From Bacillus yapensis (GTDB taxonomy: Bacteria; Bacillota; Bacilli; Bacillales; Cytobacillaceae), in the NCBI RefSeq assembly GCF_005280205.1, contig NZ_SUND01000002.1:62001-126000 (forward strand): a stretch of 64,000 bases of DNA, read 5' to 3'. The position numbers were made by a program, and so were the translations under genes. How positions within the stretch are numbered: the first letter of the stretch is position 1; each line of letters starts with the position of its first letter. The notes below the pieces were generated by a model. That model was not told the DNA's origin. It did not search any database and saw nothing but the letters and a program-made list of their open reading frames with translations. Positions 1 through 9,215 of the stretch are shown one piece after another.

Positions 1-1
1 A

Positions 2-346
2 AGCGGTCGAATCATCAATATCTCATCGATTGTTGGCGTAAGTGGAAATGCTGGTCAAGCTAACTATGTTGCTGCAAAAGCTGGGGTAATCGGGTTAACG
101 AAAACGACTGCTAAAGAATTTGCTTCACGAGGCATTACTGTGAATGCAGTCGCACCAGGATTTATTTCAACAGACATGACCGATAAGCTTACGGAAGAAA
201 TTAAAGGGGAAATGCTGAAGCAAATCCCACTTGCTCGCTTAGGCGATCCAGAGGATATTGCAAAAGTAGTTGCATTCCTAGCATCCGAAGACAGTCGCTA
301 CATGACAGGTCAAACACTACATGTAGACGGCGGAATGGTGATGTGA
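2..346 (+). CDS. fabG: 3-oxoacyl-[ACP] reductase FabG, C-terminal part (5' truncated by window edge)
   Basis: NADPH-dependent reduction of 3-oxoacyl-ACP in type II fatty acid synthesis, in the cytoplasm. The frame is open from base 2, so only about the last 114 residues are present. The short-chain dehydrogenase catalytic YxxxK motif is seen as YVAAK near base 65, preceded by the conserved NISS serine region, and followed by the typical [10 protein letters not shown] and C-terminal [10 protein letters not shown] segments. The usual FabG length is about 246 residues, so over half is outside the window. It sits just upstream of acpP, its substrate carrier, as in other Bacillaceae. Function assignment is by family motif and is firm; the N-terminus cannot be judged. 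Confidence 0.96.
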   Translation, partial: SGRIINISSIVGVSGNAGQANYVAAKAGVIGLTKTTAKEFASRGITVNAVAPGFISTDMTDKLTEEIKGEMLKQIPLARLGDPEDIAKVVAFLASEDSRYMTGQTLHVDGGMVM

Positions 347-353
347 TAAGTAA

Positions 354-374
354 GTGGCGGCTCATTACCGCCAC
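354..374 (+). terminator. possible terminator hairpin after fabG
   Basis: A perfect 7-bp GC-rich stem (GTGGCGG / CCGCCAC, 7-nt loop) begins 8 bases after the fabG stop. It is not followed by a clean T-run, so termination may be weak; a second small inverted repeat (ACACAA/TTGTGT) follows at once. Confidence 0.4.
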
Positions 375-459
375 ACAATTTGTGTTAAATTCCACTTTTA
401 TTATGAAAAAGTTATATGTTATATAAGTCAATTTCAAATGAAAATAGGCAAAAATGAGA

Positions 460-488
460 TTGATAAATTAAACTAAAATAACTATAAT
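460..488 (+). promoter_or_regulatory. sigma-A-type promoter for acpP
   Basis: TTGATA at 460-465, a 17-base spacer and a perfect TATAAT at 483-488. The acpP start lies 24 bases downstream of the -10 box with a GGGGAGGTG ribosome site between, so the leader is very short. This agrees with separate, strong expression of acpP. Confidence 0.7.
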
Positions 489-511
489 GGCTTGAGGGGA
501 GGTGAACAAGC

Positions 512-745
512 ATGGCAGACGTATTAGAACGTGTAACGAAAATCATCGTTGACCGCCTTGGTGTTGAAGAATCTCAAGTTAAACTTGAAGCAACTTTCAA
601 AGAAGACCTAGGAGCTGATTCCCTAGACGTAGTTGAACTAGTAATGGAATTAGAAGATGAATTCGATATTGAAATTTCTGACGATGATGCAGAAAAAATC
701 ACAACAGTTGGTGACGCAGTTAATTACATAAACGCCAATTCATAA
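512..745 (+). CDS. acpP: acyl carrier protein
   Basis: Small acidic carrier that holds growing acyl chains on a 4'-phosphopantetheine arm during fatty acid and phospholipid synthesis. 77 residues, the usual length. The DSLD motif places the phosphopantetheinylated serine at residue 37, and the following helix is rich in Glu and Asp as expected for docking to FabG, FabF and other partners. The ATG is preceded by a strong GGGGAGGTG site. It has its own promoter and a downstream hairpin, so it is probably a one-gene transcript between the fab cluster and rnc. Confidence 0.98.
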   Translation: MADVLERVTKIIVDRLGVEESQVKLEATFKEDLGADSLDVVELVMELEDEFDIEISDDDAEKITTVGDAVNYINANS

Positions 746-761
746 TCGTTAGAATCCTAAA

Positions 762-790
762 AAGCTCCGTTTTAATAGCGGGGCTTTCTT
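762..790 (+). terminator. intrinsic terminator after acpP
   Basis: Stem AAAGCTCCG / CGGGGCTTT (9 bp with one G-T wobble, 9-nt loop) followed by a short, impure T stretch. Lies 16 bases after the acpP stop. Confidence 0.65.
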
Positions 791-893
791 CTGTAAAAAT
801 GACCTGTTTTCTTAAAATATATCTTTGCCTTTTAGTGCAAATATAAGTACACTTAGAAAATGGAATGTAAAAAAATAGCAAGGTGGATTAGAC

Positions 894-1634
894 ATGCGTA
901 AGAGTGGGAACGAAAGAGAAAAACGCACATTTCGTAATAGAGATAGACATTTTAAAGAATTTCAAGATAAAATAGGTGTACCATTTTCGAACGAGAAATT
1001 GCTTATACAAGCATTTACTCATTCATCATATGTGAATGAGCATCGCAAGAAGCCTTATGATGATAATGAAAGGCTCGAGTTTTTAGGAGATGCTGTACTA
1101 GAATTAACCGTTTCACAATTTCTATATAAAAAATATCCAACTATGACTGAAGGGGAACTGACGAAGTTAAGAGCAGCTGTTGTATGTGAACCTTCTCTCG
1201 TTGCATTTGCCAATGAATTATCCTTTGGAGAATACGTTCTCTTAGGAAAAGGTGAAGAGATGACTGGTGGAAGAACAAGACCAGCATTGCTAGCAGATGT
1301 TTTTGAAGCATTTATTGGAGCTTTATTTTTAGATAAAGGAATTGAAACGGTCGTTCGTTTTCTAGAGAAAGTGATTTTTCCTAAAATTGATGCAGGTGCT
1401 TTTTCTCATGTGATGGATTTCAAAAGTCAGCTACAGGAGCATGTACAGCGTGATGGCTCAGGGGTTATTGAATATAAAGTGTTACAAGAAAAGGGCCCTG
1501 CTCATAATCGTGAATTCATCTCTCAAGTCTCCCTAAATGGGACAGAAGTTGGCGTTGGAACAGGAAAATCGAAGAAAGAGGCAGAACAGCATGCTGCCCA
1601 AATGGCTTTAGAAAAACTAAAAGCCCATATATAA
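894..1634 (+). CDS. rnc: ribonuclease III
   Basis: Double-strand-specific endoribonuclease that processes rRNA precursors and the small SRP RNA and degrades duplex RNA. 246 residues. The catalytic signature ERLEFLGDA is at residues 59-67, with the second acidic site (DVFEAFIGA) near residue 135. A double-stranded RNA-binding domain occupies about residues 175-245, ending in the typical [14 protein letters not shown] helix. The ATG follows an AAGGTGG site. Only 31 bases separate its stop from the likely smc start, so the two are probably cotranscribed, as is rnc-smc-ftsY in B. subtilis. Confidence 0.98.
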   Translation: MRKSGNEREKRTFRNRDRHFKEFQDKIGVPFSNEKLLIQAFTHSSYVNEHRKKPYDDNERLEFLGDAVLELTVSQFLYKKYPTMTEGELTKLRAAVVCEPSLVAFANELSFGEYVLLGKGEEMTGGRTRPALLADVFEAFIGALFLDKGIETVVRFLEKVIFPKIDAGAFSHVMDFKSQLQEHVQRDGSGVIEYKVLQEKGPAHNREFISQVSLNGTEVGVGTGKSKKEAEQHAAQMALEKLKAHI

Positions 1635-1665
1635 CAGTTGAGATGAGATGAAGGGGGATACAAAC

Positions 1666-4600
1666 GTGCATCTGAAACGTTTGGATGTAGTAGGCTTTAA
1701 ATCATTCGCCGAGCGCATTGGGGTTGACTTTGTAACGGGTGTTACGGCAGTTGTTGGCCCGAACGGAAGTGGAAAAAGTAATATTACCGATGCAATCCGC
1801 TGGGTGCTTGGTGAACAATCAGCTAAATCCCTCCGTGGAGCAAAAATGGAAGATATCATTTTTGCAGGAAGCGACTCGAGAAAGCCACTAAATTTTGCAG
1901 AAGTGACGTTAACACTTGAAAATGAAGATCAATTTTTACCAATTGATTATAACGAAGTCAGTGTAACTAGAAGAGTCTATCGTTCTGGGGACAGTGAATT
2001 TTTTATTAATAAACAGAGCTGTCGTTTAAAAGATATTATTGATTTATTCATGGACTCTGGTCTCGGTCGTGAAGCTTTTTCGATCATAAGCCAAGGTAGA
2101 GTAGAAGAAATTTTAAACAGTAAGGCTGAAGAACGAAGAACGATTTTTGAAGAGGCGGCCGGCGTTCTGAAATATAAGACTCGTAAAAAGAAAGCTGAAG
2201 GCAAGCTGACGGAAACGCAAGAAAACTTAAATCGTGTAAATGATATTGTTCATGAGCTTGAAGGGCAAGTTGAGCCATTGAAAATTCAAGCATCGATTGC
2301 AAAAGATTATCTCCAGCAAAAAGAAGAGCTGGAGAAAATTGAAGTTGCTCTAACAGTCTATGAAATCGAAGAATTGCATGGAAAATGGGAACAGCTTTCA
2401 AAGCAACTTGAGCAAAATAAGCATGTCGAGATGGAACTTTCTGCTACTTTACAAACAAAAGAAGCAAAAGTTGTCGAGATGAGAGAGCAAATTGCAGCAA
2501 TTGATGAATCGATAAACGATTTGCAAACGGTACTTCTTCATGCATCCGAGGAGTTAGAAAAGCTTGAAGGGAAGAAAGAAGTTTTAAAAGAGAGAAAGAA
2601 AAATGCGAAGCAAAATAAAGAGCAGCTAGAAAAGTCAATTGCCTCATTATCAGCGAAAATTGCTGAGCTTTCTAAGGAAAAAGATGAGCAAGAAGAAACT
2701 GCTAATGCTTTGGAAAAAGAAGCGAGTGAGCTTCAGAAAATTCTTTCGGAAAAACAAAATCAATTAAAGCTTTTCAGCGAAAATATTGAAGAAAAAATCG
2801 AATCACTAAAGAGTGATTATATTGAGATTTTAAACCAGCAAGCTACTTATAAAAATGAACTTCAAAATATTGACTCCCAAATCGGACAACAGCAACAACG
2901 AAGCAAAAGACTTGATGAAGATAACCAGAAATATTTAGAAGACCGTCGTGTTATTGAGGAAAAAAGAGCCGCGATTATGTCCAAGCTGTCTGTCGTGCAA
3001 AAAGAGCTAGAAGAACAGGTTCATATTTTCCGAAATGAGCAGGCAAAGCTTGAGAATCTTCGCAACCAATATGACAAACAGGAATCTACTTTATATCAAG
3101 CATATCAGTTTTTGCAAAAGGCAAAGTCAAGAAAAGATATGCTTGAAGAGATGGAAGATGATTATTCTGGATTCTTCCAAGGTGTAAAAGAAGTTCTAAA
3201 AGCAAGAGAAAATGAGCTTTCTGGTATTGAAGGAGCGATTGCAGAACTTATTCAAGTTCCAAAAGAGTACGAGGTTGCTCTTGAGACTGCATTAGGTGGA
3301 GCGGCACAACATGTTGTCGTGACCACAGAGGAAAGTGGACGAAATGCGATTCAATACTTGAAGAAAAACTCTTTTGGTCGGGCAACATTTTTACCAATGA
3401 GTGTCATCAAAGGGAAATCTCTTTCTTCTCAGCAACTCCAATTGATTCAGGGCCATCCTGCTTTTGTAGGTGTTGCTTCAGATTTGATTGGCTCAGAAGA
3501 GAAATACAGCAATGTGATCACAAATCTTCTTGGGAATGTTGTGATTACTAGGGATTTAAAAGGTGCCAATGAAATGGCTAAGATCCTCCAATACCGTTGT
3601 CGATTTGTTACCCTAGATGGGGATGTCGTCAATGCGGGAGGTTCGATGACCGGTGGTGCTGTTAAAAAGCAATCTACTTCCCTTTTAAGTAGAAAAGGTG
3701 AATTGGAAGACTTAAAGGAAAAGCTTGCTGAAATGGAAAGGCAAACTGCCATCAAGGAAGAGCAGGTCAAGGAGTCAAAAGCAAGCATTCAAGATCAGCA
3801 AACTCTTTTAGATGATCTTCGAAAAAAAGGCGAGGAGCTTCGAATCGAAGAGCAATCAATCAAAGGGGACTTGCGTGAGGTCGAATTTGAAGAAAAGAAC
3901 ATGAATGAAAAGCTTGCTTTGTATGATTCAAATATCTCACAATATGGAGAAGAAAAGGAAAGACTCTCAGCAAGGAAGGTAGAATTAACCCGTCTACTAG
4001 AAGAATCGGAAGAAACAAAGCTTTCCCTTGATCGAGAGATTTCTCTCCTTACTGAACAGAAAAACACACAAATTTCTTCTAAGGAAACGGTCTCGGAAGA
4101 AATTGGTGAGTTAAAGGTGAAGCTAGCTGCCAAAAATGAGCAAGCTCGTAATGCTCGTGAAAATCTTACAAAAACGAGTTTTGAGTTAGATGAGGTTAGT
4201 CAAAACTATGATTCTGTTAAGGAAGATTTAGATTTACTATCTTCAGAAATGACAGACAGTACATCTGGTGCGGAATATTTAGAAGAAGCAGCTTCGCAAA
4301 AGCTTCAGGATAAAAATGAAACGACGAAGCTTATTGCATCTCGTCGTGAAGAAAGATTAGCACTACACGGTCAGGTTGAGGATGCTGAGCTTGAAGTGAG
4401 AGAGCTAAAACGTCAGCATAAAGGTCTAATCGGAATTTTGACAGACGAGGAAGTTAAATTGACTCGTTTAGATGTCGATTTAGAAAATCGCTTAACGCGT
4501 TTACGCGAGGAATACTTGCTTTCTTATGAAGGGGCAAAGGATGATTATCCATTAACGATTCCTGCTGACGAAGCAAGGAAAAAGGTGAAATTAATTAAGC

Positions 4601-5232
4601 TTTCCATTGAAGAACTAGGAACAGTCAACTTAGGAGCCATTGAAGAATATGAGCGTGTTTCTGAGCGCTACGAATTTCTTTTAGAACAAAAGAATGACCT
4701 TCAAGAAGCGAAGGATACGCTATTCCAAGTGATTGATGAGATGGATGAGGAAATGAAAAAGAGATTTGAACAGACCTTCTATGGCATTCGCTCACATTTC
4801 GAATCTGTATTCCAATCATTATTCGGTGGTGGACGAGCTGATCTAAGGTTGACTGACCCAGAAGATCTTTTAAATACAGGTGTGGAAATCGTTGCTCAGC
4901 CACCAGGGAAGAAATTACAAAATCTCGGCTTGTTATCAGGTGGAGAACGTGCTCTAACAGCAATAGCTTTACTCTTCTCGATTCTTAAGGTGCGACCTGT
5001 ACCATTCTGTATTTTGGATGAGGTGGAAGCTGCTCTTGATGATGCCAATGTCCATCGTTTTAGTCAATATCTAAAACGATATAGCCATGAAACGCAATTC
5101 ATTGTTATTACCCACCGTAAGGGAACAATGGAAGGTGCAGATGTGCTGTATGGGGTAACGATGCAGGAATCAGGTGTGTCGAAATTAGTTTCTGTTAGAC
5201 TTGAAGAATCAAAAGAGCTAGTAGAATCTTAA
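1666..5232 (+). CDS. smc: chromosome segregation/condensation ATPase SMC
   Basis: Core ATPase of the SMC-ScpAB complex, which loads near parS sites and extrudes DNA loops to align and separate chromosome arms. The product is 1188 residues from the GTG at 1666. The N-terminal ATPase half has Walker A GPNGSGKSNIT, long coiled-coil arms flank a hinge (about residues 510-670, with GGSMTGGA at its end), and the C-terminal head has the LLSGGERAL signature and Walker B ILDEVEAALDD. An in-frame ATG at 1648 exists, but the GTG is 8 bases after AAGGGGG and gives an N-terminus (HLKRLDVVGFKSF) matching B. subtilis Smc, so GTG is preferred. Confidence 0.97.
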   Translation: MHLKRLDVVGFKSFAERIGVDFVTGVTAVVGPNGSGKSNITDAIRWVLGEQSAKSLRGAKMEDIIFAGSDSRKPLNFAEVTLTLENEDQFLPIDYNEVSVTRRVYRSGDSEFFINKQSCRLKDIIDLFMDSGLGREAFSIISQGRVEEILNSKAEERRTIFEEAAGVLKYKTRKKKAEGKLTETQENLNRVNDIVHELEGQVEPLKIQASIAKDYLQQKEELEKIEVALTVYEIEELHGKWEQLSKQLEQNKHVEMELSATLQTKEAKVVEMREQIAAIDESINDLQTVLLHASEELEKLEGKKEVLKERKKNAKQNKEQLEKSIASLSAKIAELSKEKDEQEETANALEKEASELQKILSEKQNQLKLFSENIEEKIESLKSDYIEILNQQATYKNELQNIDSQIGQQQQRSKRLDEDNQKYLEDRRVIEEKRAAIMSKLSVVQKELEEQVHIFRNEQAKLENLRNQYDKQESTLYQAYQFLQKAKSRKDMLEEMEDDYSGFFQGVKEVLKARENELSGIEGAIAELIQVPKEYEVALETALGGAAQHVVVTTEESGRNAIQYLKKNSFGRATFLPMSVIKGKSLSSQQLQLIQGHPAFVGVASDLIGSEEKYSNVITNLLGNVVITRDLKGANEMAKILQYRCRFVTLDGDVVNAGGSMTGGAVKKQSTSLLSRKGELEDLKEKLAEMERQTAIKEEQVKESKASIQDQQTLLDDLRKKGEELRIEEQSIKGDLREVEFEEKNMNEKLALYDSNISQYGEEKERLSARKVELTRLLEESEETKLSLDREISLLTEQKNTQISSKETVSEEIGELKVKLAAKNEQARNARENLTKTSFELDEVSQNYDSVKEDLDLLSSEMTDSTSGAEYLEEAASQKLQDKNETTKLIASRREERLALHGQVEDAELEVRELKRQHKGLIGILTDEEVKLTRLDVDLENRLTRLREEYLLSYEGAKDDYPLTIPADEARKKVKLIKLSIEELGTVNLGAIEEYERVSERYEFLLEQKNDLQEAKDTLFQVIDEMDEEMKKRFEQTFYGIRSHFESVFQSLFGGGRADLRLTDPEDLLNTGVEIVAQPPGKKLQNLGLLSGGERALTAIALLFSILKVRPVPFCILDEVEAALDDANVHRFSQYLKRYSHETQFIVITHRKGTMEGADVLYGVTMQESGVSKLVSVRLEESKELVES

Positions 5233-5263
5233 AAGTTGATCGCTGAAAAAGGAAGGGAAGCGT

Positions 5264-6256
5264 ATGAGTTTTTTTAAGAAGCTAAAAGAAAAAATTACAC
5301 AGCAAACAGATGCGGTTACAGAGAAGTTCAAGGATGGACTGACGAAAACGCGTGATAATTTTTCAGGTAAAGTAAATGATTTAGTAGCCCGTTATCGCAA
5401 GGTAGATGAAGATTTTTTTGAAGAGCTAGAAGAAATCTTGATTCAAGCGGATGTAGGCTTTGAAACGGTAATGGATTTAATTGAAGAGCTGAAAATGGAA
5501 GTGAAGCGTAAGAACATTCAAGACCCAGCAGAGGTTCAAAGTGTTATTTCTGAAAAACTTGTGGAAATATATGAGGGTGCTGATGAGGCGTCTACTGAGC
5601 TAAATATTCAAGCTGAGGGATTAACGGTTCTATTATTTGTTGGTGTAAACGGGGTTGGAAAAACAACAACGATTGGAAAGCTTGCCCATAAGTTTAAGTC
5701 AGAAGGTAAAAAAGTTGTCCTCGCTGCTGGTGATACGTTCCGTGCAGGTGCGATTGAACAGCTAGAAGTATGGGGAGAACGTGTTGGTGTTGACGTTATT
5801 AAGCAAGGTGCGGGCTCTGATCCAGCGGCTGTCATGTTCGATGCTATCCAAGCTGCGAAGTCAAGGGAAGCTGATATACTGATTTGTGATACAGCAGGAC
5901 GTCTGCAAAATAAGGTAAACTTAATGAAGGAGCTTGAAAAGGTGAAGCGCGTGATTGAACGTGAAGTTCCTGGTGCTCCTCATGAAGTTCTCCTTGTTCT
6001 AGATGCAACGACAGGTCAAAATGCCTTGATTCAAGCGAAAACATTCAAGGAAGCTACGAATGTAAGTGGAATTGTATTAACGAAGCTTGATGGTACTGCA
6101 AAGGGTGGTATCGTGCTTGCGATCCGCAATGAACTTGGGATTCCAGTGAAGTTTGTAGGTCTTGGTGAAAAAATGGACGATCTCCAAGAATTTAATGCAG
6201 AGCAATACGTTTACGGATTATTTGCTGATTTGGTTGAAAAAGAAGAATTAGACTGA
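5264..6256 (+). CDS. ftsY: signal recognition particle receptor FtsY
   Basis: SRP-GTPase that docks Ffh-bound ribosomes at the membrane for cotranslational insertion. 330 residues, typical for Bacillus, with only a short N-terminal A region and then the N and G domains. Seen motifs: GVNGVGKTTT (residues 127-136), DTAGR near 209, and TKLDGTAKGG near 273. The N-terminal helix is rich in Lys, as expected for peripheral membrane contact. It starts 31 bases after smc and is followed directly by a terminator, so it ends the rnc-smc-ftsY unit. Confidence 0.98.
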   Translation: MSFFKKLKEKITQQTDAVTEKFKDGLTKTRDNFSGKVNDLVARYRKVDEDFFEELEEILIQADVGFETVMDLIEELKMEVKRKNIQDPAEVQSVISEKLVEIYEGADEASTELNIQAEGLTVLLFVGVNGVGKTTTIGKLAHKFKSEGKKVVLAAGDTFRAGAIEQLEVWGERVGVDVIKQGAGSDPAAVMFDAIQAAKSREADILICDTAGRLQNKVNLMKELEKVKRVIEREVPGAPHEVLLVLDATTGQNALIQAKTFKEATNVSGIVLTKLDGTAKGGIVLAIRNELGIPVKFVGLGEKMDDLQEFNAEQYVYGLFADLVEKEELD

Positions 6257-6266
6257 GTTGTTTATG

Positions 6267-6296
6267 CCCGGTACACAGTGTGTGCCGGGTGTTTTT
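6267..6296 (+). terminator. intrinsic terminator after ftsY
   Basis: Inverted repeat built on CCCGG(T)ACAC / GTGTGCCGGG followed by TGTTTTT. Strong GC stem and T-run; starts 10 bases after the ftsY stop. Confidence 0.85.
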
Positions 6297-6352
6297 GTGG
6301 GACTAGGTAATGTTTTAGGATCAAGGATTAGCGAAAATACCGTTCAAGAGGA

Positions 6353-6612
6353 GTTTCGTTGACAGGATAAGCAGAAAATCCGTAGGAGCTGTCAATGAAG
6401 AATAGTTTCATTGACAGGTTTAGTTGAAAACCAGTAAGAGTTGTCAATTAAGAGCAGTTTCATTGACAGGATAAGCCGAAAAGCAGTAAGAGTTGTCAAT
6501 GAAGAACAGTTTCGTTGACAGGATAAGCAGAAAACCCATAAGAGTTGTCAATGAAGATCAATTTCGTTGACAGGACAAGCCGAAAAATCGTAAGAGTTGT
6601 CAATCAAAATCA
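6353..6612 (+). repeat. array of five 52-bp tandem repeats with internal inverted repeats
   Basis: Five units with an exact 52-base period start at 6353, 6405, 6457, 6509 and 6561. Each carries a TTGACAGG block and, about 25 bases later, a TGTCAAT block; these are complementary. The junctions between units form better hairpins: TGTCAATGAA, a 7-nt loop, then TTCATTGACA, perfect at junction 1/2 and kept by G-T wobble at 3/4 and 4/5. A degenerate half unit follows 6612. There is no open frame through the array. It lies between the ftsY terminator and the ylxM promoter. Function unknown. Confidence 0.9.
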
Positions 6613-6776
6613 GTTGCACCAAAAGGATTAACTATAATCAACTATGATTGCTCCGATAAGAGTATATCTGTAGATGAGTGAAGGCAGCTTTTACAAAGAA
6701 ATTAGTCCATTCTAACGTAATCTTCCCGCAATGGGCTTAATAACTCATAAACGCAATTGTGAGTAAAGATAAAACC
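6613..6776. other. spacer between repeat array and ylxM promoter
   Basis: AT-rich stretch with no convincing open frame, no strong hairpin with a T-run and no clear repeat unit apart from the first few bases, which look like a decayed extension of the 52-bp array. Confidence 0.5.
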
Positions 6777-6806
6777 TTGACAATACTATATGGATGCGTG
6801 TACACT
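6777..6806 (+). promoter_or_regulatory. sigma-A-type promoter for ylxM-ffh
   Basis: A perfect TTGACA at 6777-6782, an 18-base spacer and TACACT at 6801-6806. It is followed by an AAGGAGGG ribosome site and the ylxM start 42 bases after the -10 box. Confidence 0.65.
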
Positions 6807-6847
6807 GACTATGTAAAGGCTTTTCACTTAACAAGGAGGGATGAGCT

Positions 6848-7180
6848 GTGCTTGAAAAGACAACTCGTATCAATTATTTATACGATTTTTATCAATCCTT
6901 GTTAACACCAAAACAGCAGAGCTATATGTCTCTATACTACTTAGATGATTTTTCCCTTGGAGAAATTGCCGATGAATACGGTGTAAGTAGGCAGGCGGTG
7001 TACGATAATATTAAGCGTACGGAAGCCATGCTCGAGGAGTATGAAGAAAAGCTATGTTTATTTGATAAATTTCAAAAGCGAAATAAGCTTTTGAATGGAA
7101 TAACAGAAGCTTTAAAAACTGATTCTCCATCGAAACAGGCATTATTAGAAGCAGTAGCAGAGCTTGAGAAATTGGATTAG
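6848..7180 (+). CDS. ylxM: UPF0122 family helix-turn-helix protein YlxM
   Basis: Small DNA-binding-like protein, 110 residues, almost always encoded directly upstream of ffh in Firmicutes. The centre (residues about 25-55, with [18 protein letters not shown]) reads as a sigma-70 region 4-like helix-turn-helix, and the C-terminal third is a charged helix. The family is linked to the signal recognition particle by gene context, and a role with Ffh has been proposed, but its exact function is not shown by sequence. It starts with GTG after AAGGAGGG and ends 11 bases before ffh, so the pair is cotranscribed. Confidence 0.95.
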   Translation: MLEKTTRINYLYDFYQSLLTPKQQSYMSLYYLDDFSLGEIADEYGVSRQAVYDNIKRTEAMLEEYEEKLCLFDKFQKRNKLLNGITEALKTDSPSKQALLEAVAELEKLD

Positions 7181-7191
7181 GAGGCGGCAAG

Positions 7192-8559
7192 ATGGCATTT
7201 GAAGGATTAGCCGACCGACTGCAAAATACGATGCAAAAGATCCGCGGTAAAGGGAAGGTCTCTGAAGCGGATGTAAAAGAAATGATGCGTGAAGTTCGTC
7301 TTGCTCTTTTAGAAGCGGACGTTAACTTCAAGGTTGTAAAAGAATTTGTTAAAAAAGTTAGCGAGCGTGCCGTTGGACAAGAGGTTTTAAAAAGCTTAAC
7401 GCCTGGCCAACAAGTCATCAAGGTTGTAAAAGAAGAATTAACCAACTTGATGGGTGGCGAGGAAAGTAAGATTGCCGTCAGCAACCGTCCTCCAACTGTC
7501 ATTATGATGGTGGGATTACAGGGTGCAGGTAAAACCACAACAACTGGTAAGTTAGCAAACCTACTACGCAAGAAATACAATCGAAATCCAATGCTAGTTG
7601 CTGCCGATATATATCGTCCTGCTGCGATTAAACAGCTTGAAACGCTTGGAAAACAGCTTAATATGCCTGTGTTCTCCTTAGGAGACCAAGTGAGTCCTGT
7701 AGAAATCGCAAAGCAAGCAATTGCCAAAGCAAAAGAAGACCATAATGATTATGTTCTTATTGATACGGCTGGTCGCTTGCATGTGGACGAAGCTCTAATG
7801 GGTGAACTAAAAGAGATTAAAGAACTATCAAACCCAAATGAGATTTTCCTTGTAGTTGATGCAATGACTGGACAAGACGCTGTCAATGTAGCCCAGAGCT
7901 TCAATGAACAGCTTGGCTTAACTGGTGTCGTATTGACGAAGCTTGATGGGGATACTCGTGGGGGAGCAGCGCTATCGATTCGTTCTGTGACCAACACACC
8001 TATTAAATTTGTAGGTCTTGGTGAGAAATTAGATGCATTGGAATCCTTCCATCCAGAACGCATGGCTTCACGTATTCTTGGTATGGGAGACGTTCTGACT
8101 TTAATCGAAAAAGCACAGTCTAATATTGATGAGGAAAAAGCGAGGGAAATGGAGCAGAAAATGAAGTCAAATTCATTTACTCTTGATGATTTCCTGGACT
8201 CATTAGGGCAGGTTCGCAACATGGGACCTCTTGAAGATCTTCTGAAAATGATGCCTGGTGCGAATAAGATGAAGGGTCTTAACAATCTTCAAATTGATGA
8301 AAAGCAAATTTCTCATGTTGAAGCGATTATTCAATCGATGACGAAGGAAGAAAAAATTCATCCGGAAATCATTACATCGAATCGTCGTAAACGAATTGCA
8401 AAGGGAAGTGGGACTTCTGTACCGGAGGTAAACCGTCTCCTTAAGCAATTTGAAGACATGAAAAAAATGATGAAGCAAATGTCAGGAATGCAGCAAAAAG
8501 CCAAGAAAAAAGGGAAGAAAAAAGGCGGGTTTAACCTTCCATTTAATCCTTTTCAATAA
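7192..8559 (+). CDS. ffh: signal recognition particle protein Ffh
   Basis: GTPase and RNA-binding subunit of the SRP; it binds signal sequences at the ribosome and pairs with FtsY. 455 residues. N domain, then G domain with GLQGAGKTT (108-116), DTAGR and TKLDGDTRGG; then the methionine-rich M domain (from about residue 325) with the NRRKRIAKGSG RNA-binding loop and the MKQMSGMQQ segment. The C-terminal tail is very basic (AKKKGKKKGG). It follows ylxM by 11 bases. No clear terminator is seen behind it, so some readthrough into rpsP is possible. Confidence 0.98.
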   Translation: MAFEGLADRLQNTMQKIRGKGKVSEADVKEMMREVRLALLEADVNFKVVKEFVKKVSERAVGQEVLKSLTPGQQVIKVVKEELTNLMGGEESKIAVSNRPPTVIMMVGLQGAGKTTTTGKLANLLRKKYNRNPMLVAADIYRPAAIKQLETLGKQLNMPVFSLGDQVSPVEIAKQAIAKAKEDHNDYVLIDTAGRLHVDEALMGELKEIKELSNPNEIFLVVDAMTGQDAVNVAQSFNEQLGLTGVVLTKLDGDTRGGAALSIRSVTNTPIKFVGLGEKLDALESFHPERMASRILGMGDVLTLIEKAQSNIDEEKAREMEQKMKSNSFTLDDFLDSLGQVRNMGPLEDLLKMMPGANKMKGLNNLQIDEKQISHVEAIIQSMTKEEKIHPEIITSNRRKRIAKGSGTSVPEVNRLLKQFEDMKKMMKQMSGMQQKAKKKGKKKGGFNLPFNPFQ

Positions 8560-8608
8560 GAAATTTGCTGATTTGACCTAAAAAAATTCAACTGACAAGA
8601 AAAAACAC

Positions 8609-8638
8609 TTTACAAACTATTTAACAATCTGTTATTAT
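8609..8638 (+). promoter_or_regulatory. probable sigma-A-type promoter for rpsP operon
   Basis: TTTACA at 8609-8614, an 18-base spacer and TATTAT at 8633-8638, placed 39 bases before the rpsP start. Confidence 0.5.
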
Positions 8639-8676
8639 TCTATCTTGTGTGAAACTATTCGGAGGTGCTATTAAAC

Positions 8677-8949
8677 ATGGCAGTAAAAATTCGTTTAAAA
8701 CGTATGGGAGCAAAAAAATCTCCTTTTTATCGTATTGTAGTAGCTGATTCTCGTTCTCCTCGTGATGGACGTTTTATTGAAACAGTTGGAACTTATAATC
8801 CAGTAGCTGAGCCAGCTATCGTTGAAATCAACGAAGACTTAGCTCTTAAGTGGTTAAAAGACGGTGCAAAACCATCTGACACAGTTCGTAACTTATTCTC
8901 TAAACAAGGCATTATGGAAAAATTCCATAACGCTAAGTTCAGCAAGTAA
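8677..8949 (+). CDS. rpsP: 30S ribosomal protein S16
   Basis: Ribosomal protein that binds 16S rRNA early in 30S assembly. 90 residues, starting [13 protein letters not shown] and containing the conserved [16 protein letters not shown] segment. A longer in-frame start at 8665 would overlap the GGAGGTG ribosome site (8661-8667) and add four residues not found in the family, so ATG 8677 is chosen. It leads a ribosome-maturation cluster: khpA, ylqD, rimM and trmD follow, and RimM itself acts on 30S maturation. Confidence 0.98.
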   Translation: MAVKIRLKRMGAKKSPFYRIVVADSRSPRDGRFIETVGTYNPVAEPAIVEINEDLALKWLKDGAKPSDTVRNLFSKQGIMEKFHNAKFSK

Positions 8950-8957
8950 TAGACGAT

Positions 8958-9188
8958 ATGAAAGAGCTTATTGAAACAATTGTTAAGCCTCTTGTAGATT
9001 TTCCAGAAGACGTTCTAGTGAATGTCGCGGAAGAATCTGACCGAATTACTTATAAACTTAACGTGAATAAAAGCGATATGGGAAAAGTAATCGGAAAGCA
9101 AGGGCGCGTCGCTAAAGCTATTCGAACTGTTGTCTATGCAGCAGGATCTACACAACAGAAGAAAGTCTTTTTAGAAATTGTTGAGTAA
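8958..9188 (+). CDS. khpA: KH-domain RNA-binding protein KhpA
   Basis: Small single KH-domain protein (76 residues), formerly YlqC. The GxxG loop is seen as GKQG at residues 46-49 within KVIGKQGRVAKAIRTVV, which defines nucleic-acid binding. In Gram-positive bacteria KhpA forms a dimer with KhpB (Jag/EloR) and affects cell elongation and small-RNA biology. Starts 8 bases after the rpsP stop, an arrangement conserved in Bacillaceae and consistent with one transcript. Confidence 0.95.
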   Translation: MKELIETIVKPLVDFPEDVLVNVAEESDRITYKLNVNKSDMGKVIGKQGRVAKAIRTVVYAAGSTQQKKVFLEIVE

Positions 9189-9215
9189 GGCTCACCGTAT
9201 TATTACGAGAGACAC

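Noticed and set aside
1648-1665. ATG start for smc
   Set aside because: It overlaps the AAGGGGG ribosome site region and adds residues absent from the family; GTG 1666 fits.
6353-6612. Array considered as CRISPR
   Set aside because: The 52-base units are contiguous with no unique spacers, and no cas genes are present.
7011-7727. 238-residue open frame on the - strand across ylxM and ffh
   Set aside because: Lies antisense to two strongly conserved genes; composition (Ser/Leu/Ile/Thr rich) is that of a shadow frame, with no family motif.
7749-8285. 178-residue open frame on the - strand in ffh
   Set aside because: Antisense to the conserved G and M domains of Ffh; no ribosome site or motif.
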